From an uncultured Collinsella sp. (lineage in GTDB: Bacteria; Actinomycetota; Coriobacteriia; Coriobacteriales; Coriobacteriaceae): a DNA stretch of 64,000 bases. The DNA is taken from positions 62,001 through 126,000 of the forward strand of contig URAD01000001.1 in the NCBI GenBank assembly GCA_900545745.1, given 5' to 3'. This document shows positions 52,428-62,697 of this stretch, in pieces (position 1 is the stretch's first letter; every line of letters begins with the position of its first letter). The translations under genes were made by a program, and so were the position numbers. The notes beneath the pieces were generated by a model. That model saw only the letters and a program-made list of their open reading frames with translations. It was not told the DNA's origin and ran no database searches.

Positions 52428-53684
52428 CTACGAGGTCGGAGCGTTCCTAAATGTATAGTTACCCGGAGAGCGCACATTGATATACGTTACGCCCTCTACC
52501 TGCGAAAGCAGCTTGGTGACTACGCGCTCCTTCTTGACGATATCGTTCGAATCGCCCAGCGACACCTCAATGCCGTTATTGAGGTTTGCCGAGATGGCTT
52601 CGACCGAAGGCGTGGAAATATCCTTGACTTGTCCCAAGAACTCGCTCGAAAAACCACGCACATAATCCAAGCCAGCCTTAACGGCCTTGGAGCTCACTGC
52701 CTGGCCGGAAACCGGAGCGACATCCGCCGAGACATCAGTCAACAACACCGCGCCATAGTGCTTAGCGAGCGCCAGCGCGGCATCGATTCCGGTCAAGGTA
52801 TTTGAGCCCTGCCCTGTCGTGATGACGTTGCCTTGGTCGTCCACTTCGACCGACGTCGACAGTGGGGCGATCCAGGTGTCATCATCCCCGATGGCCCAGG
52901 CAAGGTCATCGGAACTGATATAGGCAATTGCGATGACCTTGCGCTCCATCGGCGTAATGATGAGCGTATGCGGGAACTGACGCTGGACATCCACGCCCGA
53001 GACCCACGGATTCTGCTTGAGGTCCTCGGTAATCTGGTCGGGATCGACGTTAAAAAGCGACGTTCCCTCGGGCAAATCGATCAGCTGGATAGCATCGTGC
53101 TTCGTCACATGCTCGCTGCCTTGAATCTGAATATCAGTGGCGGTAAACAATCCAGAGTTGATCACCACGATGGCAACGACGACGAGCACGGCCAAGGCGG
53201 CCAGAACGCCGCCCACGATTTTGCCTTTGCCTGCAACGACAGAAGCGGCGTCTGATGTTTTATTTACCATCGCCCCAAGTGAAGACAACGGGTTGACGCT
53301 TTTTTTACCCGAAGGCTTCTTGGCGGTAGCCGGCACCGATGTCAGCGAGCGCGGTTTCGATGCGCCCAGCGTGCGACCTGGACGCGGCGCTTTAGTTCCC
53401 GTCGAGGGCTTAGGAGTTGCCATGGGACGGGCGGGTTTGGCGCCCATAACAGGCTTTGACGTCACCGAGGGACGCGAGGACTTTTTTGCGGCCGGACGAT
53501 TACCGAGCTGCGAGCCGACAACCGGACGACTGGTCTGTCGAGCATGCCCGACAGACTTAGAGTGCGCGACGGTATTGCGTTGAGGTTTGGCAGGCGCGCC
53601 GGAACGCCCTCCGGCGCGGCGGAAGGTGGGTTTCGATGCTCTAGAAGCCGAGGAATTTAACTTCCGGTCTGAGCTCGATGCCAT
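52428..53684 (-). CDS. ftsQ: Division protein FtsQ/DivIB
   Basis: A 418-residue bitopic protein. A long basic, Pro/Ser/Lys-rich cytoplasmic tail (about 1-150) leads to one membrane helix (VLAALAVLVVVAIVVINSG). A POTRA domain (FTATDIQIQGSEHVTKHDAIQ ..., broken here) and the beta FtsQ domain follow outside. It links wall synthesis to the Z-ring. The ATG at 53684 lies within the end of murB, a 44-nt overlap; GGGAGG stands 3 nt before it. Confidence 0.88.
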   Translation of the reverse strand: MASSSDRKLNSSASRASKPTFRRAGGRSGAPAKPQRNTVAHSKSVGHARQTSRPVVGSQLGNRPAAKKSSRPSVTSKPVMGAKPARPMATPKPSTGTKAPRPGRTLGASKPRSLTSVPATAKKPSGKKSVNPLSSLGAMVNKTSDAASVVAGKGKIVGGVLAALAVLVVVAIVVINSGLFTATDIQIQGSEHVTKHDAIQLIDLPEGTSLFNVDPDQITEDLKQNPWVSGVDVQRQFPHTLIITPMERKVIAIAYISSDDLAWAIGDDDTWIAPLSTSVEVDDQGNVITTGQGSNTLTGIDAALALAKHYGAVLLTDVSADVAPVSGQAVSSKAVKAGLDYVRGFSSEFLGQVKDISTPSVEAISANLNNGIEVSLGDSNDIVKKERVVTKLLSQVEGVTYINVRSPGNYTFRNAPTS

Positions 53685-54552
53685 ACGCCTCCCTCACCTT
53701 TCCGTGCACATGTCTGATAACCGCGGCAACGTCATCGGCCGAGGCAGTTCCGTTATTAACGATAAAATTAGCGTGAACGGGCGAAACTTCCGCGCCGCCA
53801 ATCGAAAAACCCTTTAATCCACAATCCTCGATAAGCTTGCCCACACTCGCATCGGGCGGGTTGCGAAAGACCGACCCGCAGGATGCGCGACCCATGGGCT
53901 GCGTACGCTTGCGCCTCGTCAGGTACCGCTCCATGCGCTCGCGAATGTCGGCCTTGGGCGCCGGTTTAAGCTTGAGCACGCACTCGAGGATAATCTCATT
54001 GCGGGGAAGGCTACATTCGCGGTAGCCCCAAGTGATCTCGGACCCCGCATAATGCTTGATACCGGATGCCGGGTCAAACGTTACGACATCCTCAACCAGC
54101 GAGCCAATCCACTCGGTCCGTGTGCCGGCATTCATAGATATCGCACCGCCAACCGAGCCAGGGATGCCAACGGCAAACTCAAGGCCCGAGAGGCTACGCG
54201 ACAGGGCGTCGTTGACCAAACGCGCGAACATCACGCCCGCACCAACGGTCAGCGTGCAGCCGTCCTCGGCAACAACCGTGCGCTGAAACTCACGTCCCAG
54301 CGAAATAACGGCGCCGCGATAACCGGCATCGGCAACCAACAGGTTGGACCCCTTGCCGATAATCACCCACGGCACCTGCTCGCGGTCAAGCACCGCCACG
54401 GCGCGACGCAGGGCATGGTAGCTATGGCACGTCACAAAGAGGTCGGCCTTGCCGCCGATACGATAGCTTGTATGGCGTGCAAGACGTTCGTCCTCGACCA
54501 CGTCCGTGTCGATCATGCCCGAAAGCGCCATGACGGCGTTAAACAGACCCAT
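53641..54552 (-). CDS. murB: UDP-N-acetylenolpyruvoylglucosamine reductase
   Basis: A 303-residue FAD enzyme making UDP-MurNAc. TSYRIGGKADLFV, VIIGKGSNLLVADAG, GIPGSVGGAISMNAGT and the catalytic serine region GRASCGSVFRNP are present. Start 54552 is 5 nt after the murC stop without a clear SD, probably coupled; ATGs at 54531 and 54516 are possible alternatives. Confidence 0.94.
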   Translation of the reverse strand: MGLFNAVMALSGMIDTDVVEDERLARHTSYRIGGKADLFVTCHSYHALRRAVAVLDREQVPWVIIGKGSNLLVADAGYRGAVISLGREFQRTVVAEDGCTLTVGAGVMFARLVNDALSRSLSGLEFAVGIPGSVGGAISMNAGTRTEWIGSLVEDVVTFDPASGIKHYAGSEITWGYRECSLPRNEIILECVLKLKPAPKADIRERMERYLTRRKRTQPMGRASCGSVFRNPPDASVGKLIEDCGLKGFSIGGAEVSPVHANFIVNNGTASADDVAAVIRHVHGKVREAYGIELRPEVKFLGF

Positions 54553-54557
54553 AGAGG

Positions 54558-55976
54558 TTAAGCGTCTTTCTTGGCAGTCAGATACTCGATGAACTCGGGG
54601 CCGACGGTCGTAACGTCGCCGGCACCCATGGTGAGCAGCAGGTCGCCCTCGCCCACGAGTTTCTCAAGCTCCTGGTTGAGCTCAAGACGGCTGGAGCAGT
54701 ACACGACCTCCTTGCCGGGGTGCTTGGCGCGAACGGTATCTGCGAGCATCTTGGAGGTAACGCCCGGAATCGGCATCTCGCCGGCGGAGAACACATCGAT
54801 CAGCAGCAGCTTATCGGCGTTGGCAAAGGCATCGGCAAAGTCATCGCACAGAGCCTGCAGGCGCGAATAGCGGTGCGGCTGGAACACGACGTCGACATGC
54901 TTGTAGCCCAGCGAAGAGGCAGCAGCGAGTGTCGCCTTGATCTCGGTGGGATGATGGCCGTAATCGTCAACCACCGTGATGCCGTCGATATCGCCCACGT
55001 GGGTAAAGCGACGGCGGACACCCTCAAAACTCGAAAGTGCCTTAGCGGCGGCGTCGATATCGAGACCCAGGACATGGGCGACGGTCAAGACGGCCGTGGC
55101 GTTGAGCATGTTGTGACGACCGGGGTTGCTCTTAATCTCGACAGCGTGCTCGGTGCCGTCCTCAAAGCGAACGATAAAATCGCTCTGGATGCCCTTGACA
55201 TCCGGGTGCATGCAGACGATGTCGTTGCTCTCGGCAAAGCCGTAGGAAAGCACGTGACGGCCCGTCGACTTGGCGAGCTCGACCAGATGCGGGTCCTCAC
55301 CGCAGACGATGACGGTGCCGTCCTCGCCCACCAGGCTCATGAATTTGGCGAAAGTCGCTTCGATCTCCTCGATACCCGAGTAGTGATCGAGGTGGTCGGC
55401 CTCGACATTGGTCACAATGACCACGTTGGGGTTCAGGAACAGGAAGGAGCTGTCGGACTCGTCGGCCTCGGCGACAAAGTAGTCGCCCGAGCCGTTCTTG
55501 CCGTTCGTGTCATAGCCCTCGACGATGCCACCGATCAGGAAGCTCGGATCCAGACCCATGCGGTCGAGCATGGTGGCGCACATCGAAGACGTGGTGGTCT
55601 TGCCGTGCGTGCCGGCAACAGCGACGGTAGTGTAGCCGTGGCCCAAGGCAGAGAGCATCTTGGCACGGGGCCACACGGGAATACCAAGCTCGCGAGCACG
55701 CACGAGTTCAGGGTTGGACTCCGGAATAGCGGTGGAGACAACAACCACGTCGGGCTTGACCTCGTCGATCGTGGCGGCCTCATGGCCCACATGTACCTTC
55801 ACACCAGCGCGGGTAAGCTGGCGGATATAACGTGACGTCTTAAGGTCGGAGCCGGTAACGGCATAACCGCGCTCGTGCAGAACGAGGGCGATGCCGCTCA
55901 TGCCGGCGCCGCCGATACCGATAAAGTGGGCGCTCTTAAACTCGGGCGCGGAGGTTGCAGTCTGGGAATCAGCCAT
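54558..55976 (-). CDS. murC: UDP-N-acetylmuramate-L-alanine ligase
   Basis: A 472-residue Mur ligase adding L-Ala. FIGIGGAGMSGIALVLHERG is the N-terminal nucleotide-sugar domain, VAGTHGKTTTSSM the ATP loop, and VVDDYGHHPTEIKATL the C-terminal motif. ATG 55976 follows AAGGAG at about 11 nt. Confidence 0.95.
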   Translation of the reverse strand: MADSQTATSAPEFKSAHFIGIGGAGMSGIALVLHERGYAVTGSDLKTSRYIRQLTRAGVKVHVGHEAATIDEVKPDVVVVSTAIPESNPELVRARELGIPVWPRAKMLSALGHGYTTVAVAGTHGKTTTSSMCATMLDRMGLDPSFLIGGIVEGYDTNGKNGSGDYFVAEADESDSSFLFLNPNVVIVTNVEADHLDHYSGIEEIEATFAKFMSLVGEDGTVIVCGEDPHLVELAKSTGRHVLSYGFAESNDIVCMHPDVKGIQSDFIVRFEDGTEHAVEIKSNPGRHNMLNATAVLTVAHVLGLDIDAAAKALSSFEGVRRRFTHVGDIDGITVVDDYGHHPTEIKATLAAASSLGYKHVDVVFQPHRYSRLQALCDDFADAFANADKLLLIDVFSAGEMPIPGVTSKMLADTVRAKHPGKEVVYCSSRLELNQELEKLVGEGDLLLTMGAGDVTTVGPEFIEYLTAKKDA

Positions 55977-56073
55977 GTGCTCGTGTACTCCTTGCGTAAA
56001 CACTGCCTGTAACCCGTTAACTGTACCGCACCTACCGCATCAGCGCGAGGGCGACCGACGATATCCCGTCTAA

Positions 56074-57189
56074 CTAACGCAAACCCTCTACCGCATCCGC
56101 CAGAAGAGCGGCGGCCCTATCCTGAGCCAGACCACGTGCCGCCTGACGCATGGCGTCGCGCGCCGCCGCGTCATCGACCAAGTGCAGCAGCTCATCGGCA
56201 AAGGCAGAACCGTCGATATCGGCATCGGCGCAGAGCACACCGGCCCCGGCGTCGACCAGATAACGGGCATTGGTGGTTTGGTGGTCGGCCGTCGCATGCG
56301 GATACGGCACGAGCACCGAGGGCACGGCGAGCGCAGCGATCTCGGCCACGCTCGATGCGCCCGAACGCGAGAGCACCAAATCGGCAGCAGCCAGCATATC
56401 GCCCATGTTGTCGATGTAAGGCTGGACGCGGTAACGCTCCGCCTCCTCGGGCGTCAGCGCCAAAGCGCGCTCGGTCTCCTCAAAGCCGTCGGCACCCGTC
56501 GAATGCAACACATAGAGGTTCTTGCGCGAAAGCAGCTCGTTTTTGAGCGAAACCACGCGCTCGTTGAGGTGCTGGGCGCCAAGTGAACCGCCAAAGACGA
56601 GCAGCAGCGTAGCGTCCTCGGGAACGTCAAGTGCCTTGCGGCCGCGAGCGCGATCGCCTTCGATTACCGAGCGACGTACGGGGTTGCCGGTCATGAGCAC
56701 GTGGTCAGGGTCACCTTCGCGCTCAAAGACCGAACGCGCTGCCGGCACCGAGATGCACACGCGGGCGGCGTGGGAGTTCATCATCTTGTTGGCCAGGCCC
56801 GGAACAGAGTTCTGCTCATGCAGCAGATACGGAACGCCTGCGCCCTTGCACCACCCCAGCAGCGGAACCTCGACATAGGCACCAAAACCTATGGCGACAT
56901 CGGGCTTGCAGGCTTTTGAAAAATGGTTACCGAGCGCGCGCTTCGCCTTATAGACACGCCACAGCGAGCTCAACGCCGTCCAAGGGCGAGAACGGTCGAA
57001 GCCCGTAACCGTAATCGGCACAAAATCGAACCCAGCCTCGGGAACCAGACGACCCTCGAGCTTGTGCGACTGACCCACAAATACAACGTGGTGGCCACGG
57101 TCACGCAGCTCCTCGGCCAAGGCGAGTGCGGGGTTGATATGTCCCGCCGTGCCGCCGGCTGCGATAGCAACGGTCATCTTATCGGTCAT
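56074..57189 (-). CDS. murG: Undecaprenyl-PP-MurNAc-pentapeptide GlcNAc transferase
   Basis: A 371-residue GT-B glycosyltransferase completing lipid II on the inner membrane face. AAGGTAGHINPALALAEEL is the lipid-acceptor loop, HEQNSVPGLANK and VFGGSLGAQHLNE follow, and SRSGASSVAEIAALAVPSVLVPYP binds UDP-GlcNAc. ATG 57189 has GAAGGGA upstream and overlaps the end of ftsW by 11 nt. Confidence 0.95.
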   Translation of the reverse strand: MTDKMTVAIAAGGTAGHINPALALAEELRDRGHHVVFVGQSHKLEGRLVPEAGFDFVPITVTGFDRSRPWTALSSLWRVYKAKRALGNHFSKACKPDVAIGFGAYVEVPLLGWCKGAGVPYLLHEQNSVPGLANKMMNSHAARVCISVPAARSVFEREGDPDHVLMTGNPVRRSVIEGDRARGRKALDVPEDATLLLVFGGSLGAQHLNERVVSLKNELLSRKNLYVLHSTGADGFEETERALALTPEEAERYRVQPYIDNMGDMLAAADLVLSRSGASSVAEIAALAVPSVLVPYPHATADHQTTNARYLVDAGAGVLCADADIDGSAFADELLHLVDDAAARDAMRQAARGLAQDRAAALLADAVEGLR

Positions 57190-58699
57190 GGTAGTCCCTT
57201 CGTACACGCGGTCCCTGGTCGTCGGTGCGCAGACGCGCCGACGGGTCCGAGTTCAAATCGATTCGATTATATCCGCCGCCCGCGTTGCGAGGGCTGGGGC
57301 GCTGAGGACGACCTTGCGGAGCCATTCGCGGGCGTGGACGAGCTGCCGGCTCGGATGGAGAACCATCAAGAACGGTAAAGCCGCTACGCGAAGGTCGTTC
57401 ACCGCGCACATGGGCCACGCCAGCGGTGCTCTCGTCCATAACGGCAAAGCTCTCGCGGCGACGGTCGTACTCATCGCGACGGGCGCTCTCATACGAAACG
57501 CGCAGGATCAGACCGGCGAGCATAAGCGACACGATAATCGACGAACCGCCGTAGCTAATAAACGGCAACGGTTTGCCCGTCATGGGAAACACGTTGAGGA
57601 TGCCCAGCGCGTTAATCAAAAACTGCACCGCGAGAATGACCGCGGAGCCAGACGCCATAAGCGCGCCCCGACGATCGGTCGCCTGCTCGGCAATGCGAAA
57701 CGCCGAGCAGATCAGCATCGCAAACACCAAGAAGAACAGCACGGTTCCGACAAAACCGACTTCCTCGCCAATGATGGCCAGGATGTAGTCATTGTGCGCC
57801 TCGGGAAGATACGAGTACTTCATGGTTGAGTTGCCGATGCCACGGCCGAACAGACCGCCCGAGGCAAAGGCCATGATGGCAAGCGTGGCCTGATAGCCGT
57901 CACCATACTCGTCGGCCCAAGGGCTCAAGGCAACCTGAATGCGCACCATACGGTACGGCTCTGCGACAAGCGCAATCACGATCACGAGAATGCCGAAGAT
58001 TAGCACGCCGATGATAAATCTGGGGTCGAGACCCGCAAACAACGCCATGCACATGAGGGTCAACAGGATGATCAGGACAGTACCGAAATCGGGCTGGATA
58101 AAGATCAGAAAGAGCGAAATGCCCAGGTAGATGCCCATCTTGCGAAGGAATTCGTTGATGTTGCCACCGGGCGAAAAGAAGCGATCAAGCATGATGGCCG
58201 AATACGCAATGGCAAATGGCTTTAAAAACTCGGAAGGCTGGAACTGAATACCGGCGATGTTGAGCCAGCGCGTGGCGCCACGGCTGCCGCTGCCCACCAA
58301 GAACACCAGAAGCAGTAGCCCTATCATGCCGATAAGGAAGATCCTGAGCACATCCTCCCCAAACCAGCTGTCCGGCAAAACGCGCACGATGGCAATCAGC
58401 GCTAGAACACCGACCACGGCAAACGCGGCCTGTCGACCCAGAAAAAACGTCGCCGAGCCATTCTCGTGCAGCGCCTCGACCGAAGACGCCGAGTACACCA
58501 TCAGCAGGCCAAAGCATACCAAGGTAAACAGGCAGGCCATGAATATCAAACGGGGGCGCATGATACGGGCGGGAACGCCGGCAATATAGCGTTCGCTAAA
58601 CGACTGCCCGCCGCGGCTGGAACGCGGTGTGATGCGACGTGAGGAAGCACGGTCCGAGTCGGGCCTCCTCATACCTTGTCGGGGGCTCTCCTCTCTCAC
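57179..58699 (-). CDS. ftsW: SEDS peptidoglycan polymerase FtsW
   Basis: A 506-residue SEDS glycosyltransferase with about ten membrane helices, polymerising septal lipid II with FtsI. QFQPSEFLKPFAIAYSA, PEAHNDYILAIIGEE and GKPLPFISYGGSSI are signature loops. Basic N-terminal (about 45) and C-terminal (about 95) cytoplasmic tails are longer than usual. Starts with GTG 58699 behind GGGG, 8 nt after murD. Confidence 0.92.
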   Translation of the reverse strand: MREESPRQGMRRPDSDRASSRRITPRSSRGGQSFSERYIAGVPARIMRPRLIFMACLFTLVCFGLLMVYSASSVEALHENGSATFFLGRQAAFAVVGVLALIAIVRVLPDSWFGEDVLRIFLIGMIGLLLLVFLVGSGSRGATRWLNIAGIQFQPSEFLKPFAIAYSAIMLDRFFSPGGNINEFLRKMGIYLGISLFLIFIQPDFGTVLIILLTLMCMALFAGLDPRFIIGVLIFGILVIVIALVAEPYRMVRIQVALSPWADEYGDGYQATLAIMAFASGGLFGRGIGNSTMKYSYLPEAHNDYILAIIGEEVGFVGTVLFFLVFAMLICSAFRIAEQATDRRGALMASGSAVILAVQFLINALGILNVFPMTGKPLPFISYGGSSIIVSLMLAGLILRVSYESARRDEYDRRRESFAVMDESTAGVAHVRGERPSRSGFTVLDGSPSEPAARPRPRMAPQGRPQRPSPRNAGGGYNRIDLNSDPSARLRTDDQGPRVRRDYHDR

Positions 58700-58707
58700 C
58701 GCAACCC

Positions 58708-60114
58708 CTATTCCATTTGTGATTTCGCTGTAGCGGCAAGCTGAGCCACGTAGTCCTTAAACACGCGGCCGCGCTCCTCATAGCCCGAGAACTCATCGAA
58801 CGAAGAGCAGGCAGGAGAAAGTAAGATCACGTCACCACGACTCGAAAGCGAACGGGCAACGTCCACGGCGTCGCGCAGATCATCCGCCTGAGCGATATCC
58901 ACATCGCCATCGACATCGGCCTCGTCCATAGCGGCGGTGAAGCGCTCGCGCGCATCGCCAAAGCAGACGACCGAGCGCACGTTGTCCATAACGACGCGCG
59001 CGAAGTCCGTGAGCGGCGTGCCCTTATCGTGGCCGCCGAGCAGCAAGATCACGTCGTCATCGGGAAATGCCGTCAGCGCCTTCTCGACCGCATCGGTGTT
59101 AGTCGCCTTGGAATCGTTGACGTAGCGCACGCCGTCAATCTCGCCACACGGCTCCACGCGGTGCTCGAGCGGCTGGAACGAGGCAAGACCGCGGCAGACA
59201 CCATCAACATCGGCACCGACCGCCAAGGCAGCCGTGGCAGCGCACAGGGCATTGATAACATTGTGATGGCCCGAGATCTTGAGCTCGGATGTAGCGATGA
59301 GCGGGGTCTCGACGCCTTTCAGACGCACGATCATCTTGCCATCGCGCACAAAGGCGGCATCCTCGCCCTCAGGCTCGTCAAAGGCAACCTTGCAGATGCG
59401 ACGACCCGGCGTGTAGATGTACTCATCGAACTCGTGAATGCCGGCGTCTTCGACGTCGACAACCACCAGATCGTCATCGACCATATTGTCAAACAGTTTG
59501 ACCTTGGCAAGCGCATAGTTCTTATGGCTCTTATGCCAGCCCAAGTGGTCGGGAGTGATGTTGAGCAGAACCGCCACGCGGGGGTGGAGCTCGGTGGTCG
59601 TAGCAATCTGATAGCTCGAGAGCTCAGCCACAAACCACTCGTTGTGGGCTCGGCCGTCAATCTCGTTGACCGGCGGCTCGCCGATGTTGCCGACAGCAAC
59701 GCTGGCCTCGCCGGCAGCCTTAAGCAGATAATCAGCCAGCGACGTGGTGGTCGTCTTGCCGTTGGTGCCCGTGATGGCAATCCAGTTATCGGGCGACAGA
59801 CGATAGGCAAACTCGGGCTCGCCCATAATCTGGGCGGCATGATTGCGCCCGGCCTTAAAGAAGCCCGAGAACTCCGAGATGCCCGGGCACGTCACGCATA
59901 CGTCATAGGCGCCCTCGACCTGTTCGGTCCCATAGACAAACGACGCACCAGCAGCCTCGAGCGCACGCGTGGCGTCATTGGGCTCAGAGGTGCCGCCGCC
60001 ATACACGGTAACGGCGCTTACGCGCTCGGGATGTGCCAGCGCCCAGCGGGCGACATCGAGACCGGATTTGCCCTGACCCAAAACGAGCAGGCTAAAGACA
60101 TCAGCAAGAGGCAT
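58708..60114 (-). CDS. murD: UDP-N-acetylmuramoylalanine-D-glutamate ligase
   Basis: A 468-residue Mur ligase adding D-Glu. VLGQGKSGLDVARW is the N-terminal domain, AITGTNGKTTTTSLAD the ATP loop, AELSSYQI and NDSKATNTDAVEKAL the central and C-terminal motifs. ATG 60114 has a weak SD and is 9 nt after the mraY stop. Confidence 0.95.
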   Translation of the reverse strand: MPLADVFSLLVLGQGKSGLDVARWALAHPERVSAVTVYGGGTSEPNDATRALEAAGASFVYGTEQVEGAYDVCVTCPGISEFSGFFKAGRNHAAQIMGEPEFAYRLSPDNWIAITGTNGKTTTTSLADYLLKAAGEASVAVGNIGEPPVNEIDGRAHNEWFVAELSSYQIATTTELHPRVAVLLNITPDHLGWHKSHKNYALAKVKLFDNMVDDDLVVVDVEDAGIHEFDEYIYTPGRRICKVAFDEPEGEDAAFVRDGKMIVRLKGVETPLIATSELKISGHHNVINALCAATAALAVGADVDGVCRGLASFQPLEHRVEPCGEIDGVRYVNDSKATNTDAVEKALTAFPDDDVILLLGGHDKGTPLTDFARVVMDNVRSVVCFGDARERFTAAMDEADVDGDVDIAQADDLRDAVDVARSLSSRGDVILLSPACSSFDEFSGYEERGRVFKDYVAQLAATAKSQME

Positions 60115-60123
60115 GAAAGACCA

Positions 60124-61143
60124 CTATCCCAACTGGAAGAACAGAGCAAGGCCAACGGCACCAAAGGCCGCAGCGATAATCCAAAAACGGATGACGACCT
60201 TGGTCTCGGCCCAGCCCTTCTTTTCGAAATGATGATGGATGGGCGCCATAAGGAAGACGCGCTTGTGCGTAAAGTGGAAGTAGACAACCTGAATCATGAC
60301 CGACAGGGTCTCAACGATAAACAGGCCGCCGATGATGAGGGAGACGACCTCGGTGTTGGTCATGATGGACGTGCAGGCAAACGCGGCGCCCAGGGCAAGC
60401 GAGCCGGTATCGCCCATAAAGATGCTCGCCGGATAGCAGTTGAACCACAGAAAGCCCAAGCAGGCACCGGCACACGCGGTGCAGAAGATGGACAGGTTCA
60501 CGTCTCCGTGCAAAAACGCCATGGCGGCCATGGCGAGCATGGCAATCATGGAGGTGCCGCCAGCAAGACCGTCAAGGCCATCGGTCAGGTTCACGGCATT
60601 AGAAAGACCGGCGATCATCAGCCAGCAAAAGACAATGTAGAGCCACGGGAACGAAAGGCCACAGATGGTGGTCGAAAGAACACCGAGGTCAATCGTCAGG
60701 CCGCCGGGAAAACGAATCTCGGGGGCGACGCCGCACCAGTTGACGGCAAGTACCGTAAAGGTGACACATATAATGGTTAGGCCGATCATCTTGGCATGAG
60801 GCGTCAGACCGAGCGAGCGCCCATGCGTAACGGAGGTCAGGTCGTCGATCAGGCCCAGCACGCCGGTCGCCAGCGTGGCGAGCAGCACGAGCACGAGCTC
60901 GGTAGTGAGCTTGCCCATCAGCAGGCAGGTCAGCGAGATCGCGACGAGGATGACAACGCCACCCATGGTGGGCGTTCCCTGCTTAACCAAATGACGCTTG
61001 GGGCCGTCGGCACGAACCTGCTGGCCGATACCCTCGACCTTGAGTAGCTTGATCCACCACGGCATGAGCAGCAGCGCAATGGCGGCGGCGATGCCAAGCC
61101 CCAAAAAAGCCTGATACGTTGGATACGAGGGATTGCCGAACAT
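60124..61143 (-). CDS. mraY: Phospho-MurNAc-pentapeptide transferase
   Basis: A 339-residue polytopic enzyme forming lipid I. KQGTPTMGGVVIL, DDLTSVTHGRSLGL, NAVNLTDGLDGLAGG and the His-rich loop APIHHHFEKKGWAETKVV are diagnostic. It starts 3 nt after murF. Confidence 0.97.
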   Translation of the reverse strand: MFGNPSYPTYQAFLGLGIAAAIALLLMPWWIKLLKVEGIGQQVRADGPKRHLVKQGTPTMGGVVILVAISLTCLLMGKLTTELVLVLLATLATGVLGLIDDLTSVTHGRSLGLTPHAKMIGLTIICVTFTVLAVNWCGVAPEIRFPGGLTIDLGVLSTTICGLSFPWLYIVFCWLMIAGLSNAVNLTDGLDGLAGGTSMIAMLAMAAMAFLHGDVNLSIFCTACAGACLGFLWFNCYPASIFMGDTGSLALGAAFACTSIMTNTEVVSLIIGGLFIVETLSVMIQVVYFHFTHKRVFLMAPIHHHFEKKGWAETKVVIRFWIIAAAFGAVGLALFFQLG

Positions 61144-61146
61144 GGG

Positions 61147-62571
61147 CTAGCACACACCTTCCACAAAGCGGTCGAGCTCAACAAAGCGGGAACCCTTGAC
61201 CAGTACAACATCATGTTTTTCAAGCGCGCCGCCCATGCGGTCGAGCACCTGCTGATAATCGGAGAACACTTGGATGCGGTCCTCGTCCATGCCCATCATG
61301 CGCGCGGCATCGGCCATAAGCTGGGCCAGCTCACCGCCCACGCACGCCAGCATGTCGAGCTTCTTGGCGGCGGCATAGGCGCCCACGAGCTCATGCATGC
61401 GAGGAGCCTCATCGCCCATCTCGCCCATCTCGCCCAGGATAGCCATGCGAGACCCCGTGCACGAAAGCGAGCACAGCAGATCGAGGCCAGCAGCCATCGA
61501 TTCGGCACTGGCGTTATAGGAGTCATCGACGATGCGTGCACCGCTCTTGGCGCGCTTGATCTCCTGGCGGTGACCGGTGATCGTGAGGCCCCTAAAGGCA
61601 GCATCGATCTGCTCGGGCGTCACGCCCAAGCGATAGGCAACCGCGGCGGCCTTAACGGCATTAGGAACGGACTGCACGCCGGGGATGGCAAGCATGGTAT
61701 CGATCGTCTCACCCTGGCCAAAATCGAGCGTAAAGACCGGACGGCCCTCGTCATCAACACGAACGTCGCGGGCACGGACCTCATCATCGTCCGAGACGCC
61801 GGCCAGCATCACGTCGATACCAGCAGGCTGGGCGAACGTATCGCGAATGAACGGCGTAAAGTCGTCCTCGCCGCCCAAAACCAGCAGCGGCAAGAAGTCG
61901 CCAGCGGCGCACATACCCTGGACAATCTCGGCCTTAGCGCGGGCGATGTTCTCGCGGCTACCCAAAATGCCGATATGAGAGGTGCCGATCTTGCTCACGA
62001 TGGCAAGGTTGGGATTGGCGGACTGGGACAGGCGCTCAATCTCGTGGAAATGGTTCATGCCCATCTCGAGCACCAGGACCTCGGTATCGGCCGGAGCGGA
62101 AAGCACCGTGAGCGGCATGCCGATCAGGTTATTGAAATTGCCCCTGGTGGCCCAGACACGATAGCGCTTGGCGAGCACAGCGGCGAGCACGTCCTTGGTC
62201 GTCGTCTTGCCGATGGAACCGGTAATGCCAACGACCAGGCAGCCAAGCTCCAGACGGTACGCGTGCGCCAAACGCAGCAGAAACTCCTCGGGATCATCGG
62301 TCAGCAGGATGGCGCATCCTTTGTCCTGCGCCAGCGAGACCAGCTCGGCCTCGGGCTCACGCGTCATCACGACGGCGCCGGCACCCGACTGGACGGCACG
62401 GGAAGCAAAATCATTGCCGTCGACGTTTTCACCGGGAAAGGCGACGAAAATCGTCCCTTCCTCGACCTGGCGCGAGTCGATAACGCACCCGCGGCATACC
62501 CGATCGGCTTCTCCCGTCACGGTTCGGGCCCCTGTTGCGGCCGCGAGGTTGTTGACGGCGATCTCTATCAT
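61147..62571 (-). CDS. murF: UDP-MurNAc-tripeptide-D-Ala-D-Ala ligase
   Basis: A 474-residue Mur ligase. VVGITGSIGKTTTKDVLA is the ATP loop, EMGMNHFHEIERLS and VDDSYNASAESMAAGL are MurF motifs, and the N terminus IDSRQVEEGTIFVAF binds UDP-sugar. No SD is obvious, and it starts 126 nt after ftsI. murE, normally between ftsI and murF, is absent at this position. Confidence 0.94.
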   Translation of the reverse strand: MIEIAVNNLAAATGARTVTGEADRVCRGCVIDSRQVEEGTIFVAFPGENVDGNDFASRAVQSGAGAVVMTREPEAELVSLAQDKGCAILLTDDPEEFLLRLAHAYRLELGCLVVGITGSIGKTTTKDVLAAVLAKRYRVWATRGNFNNLIGMPLTVLSAPADTEVLVLEMGMNHFHEIERLSQSANPNLAIVSKIGTSHIGILGSRENIARAKAEIVQGMCAAGDFLPLLVLGGEDDFTPFIRDTFAQPAGIDVMLAGVSDDDEVRARDVRVDDEGRPVFTLDFGQGETIDTMLAIPGVQSVPNAVKAAAVAYRLGVTPEQIDAAFRGLTITGHRQEIKRAKSGARIVDDSYNASAESMAAGLDLLCSLSCTGSRMAILGEMGEMGDEAPRMHELVGAYAAAKKLDMLACVGGELAQLMADAARMMGMDEDRIQVFSDYQQVLDRMGGALEKHDVVLVKGSRFVELDRFVEGVC

Positions 62572-62697
62572 TGCAGCTCCCCTGTAAACCTAATAATGCT
62601 ATCGGCGTATTGTATCCCAGCGCCGCACATGCGTGGTGCAGGGCATGTGAACACCCTCATATGGGACAACAAACAACGCCCCAAAGATTGTAACCCC
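62572..62697. other. Gap where murE is usually found
   Basis: 126 bp with no ORF of note and no terminator between ftsI and murF. It may hold a promoter for murF, but I could not place one. Confidence 0.4.
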
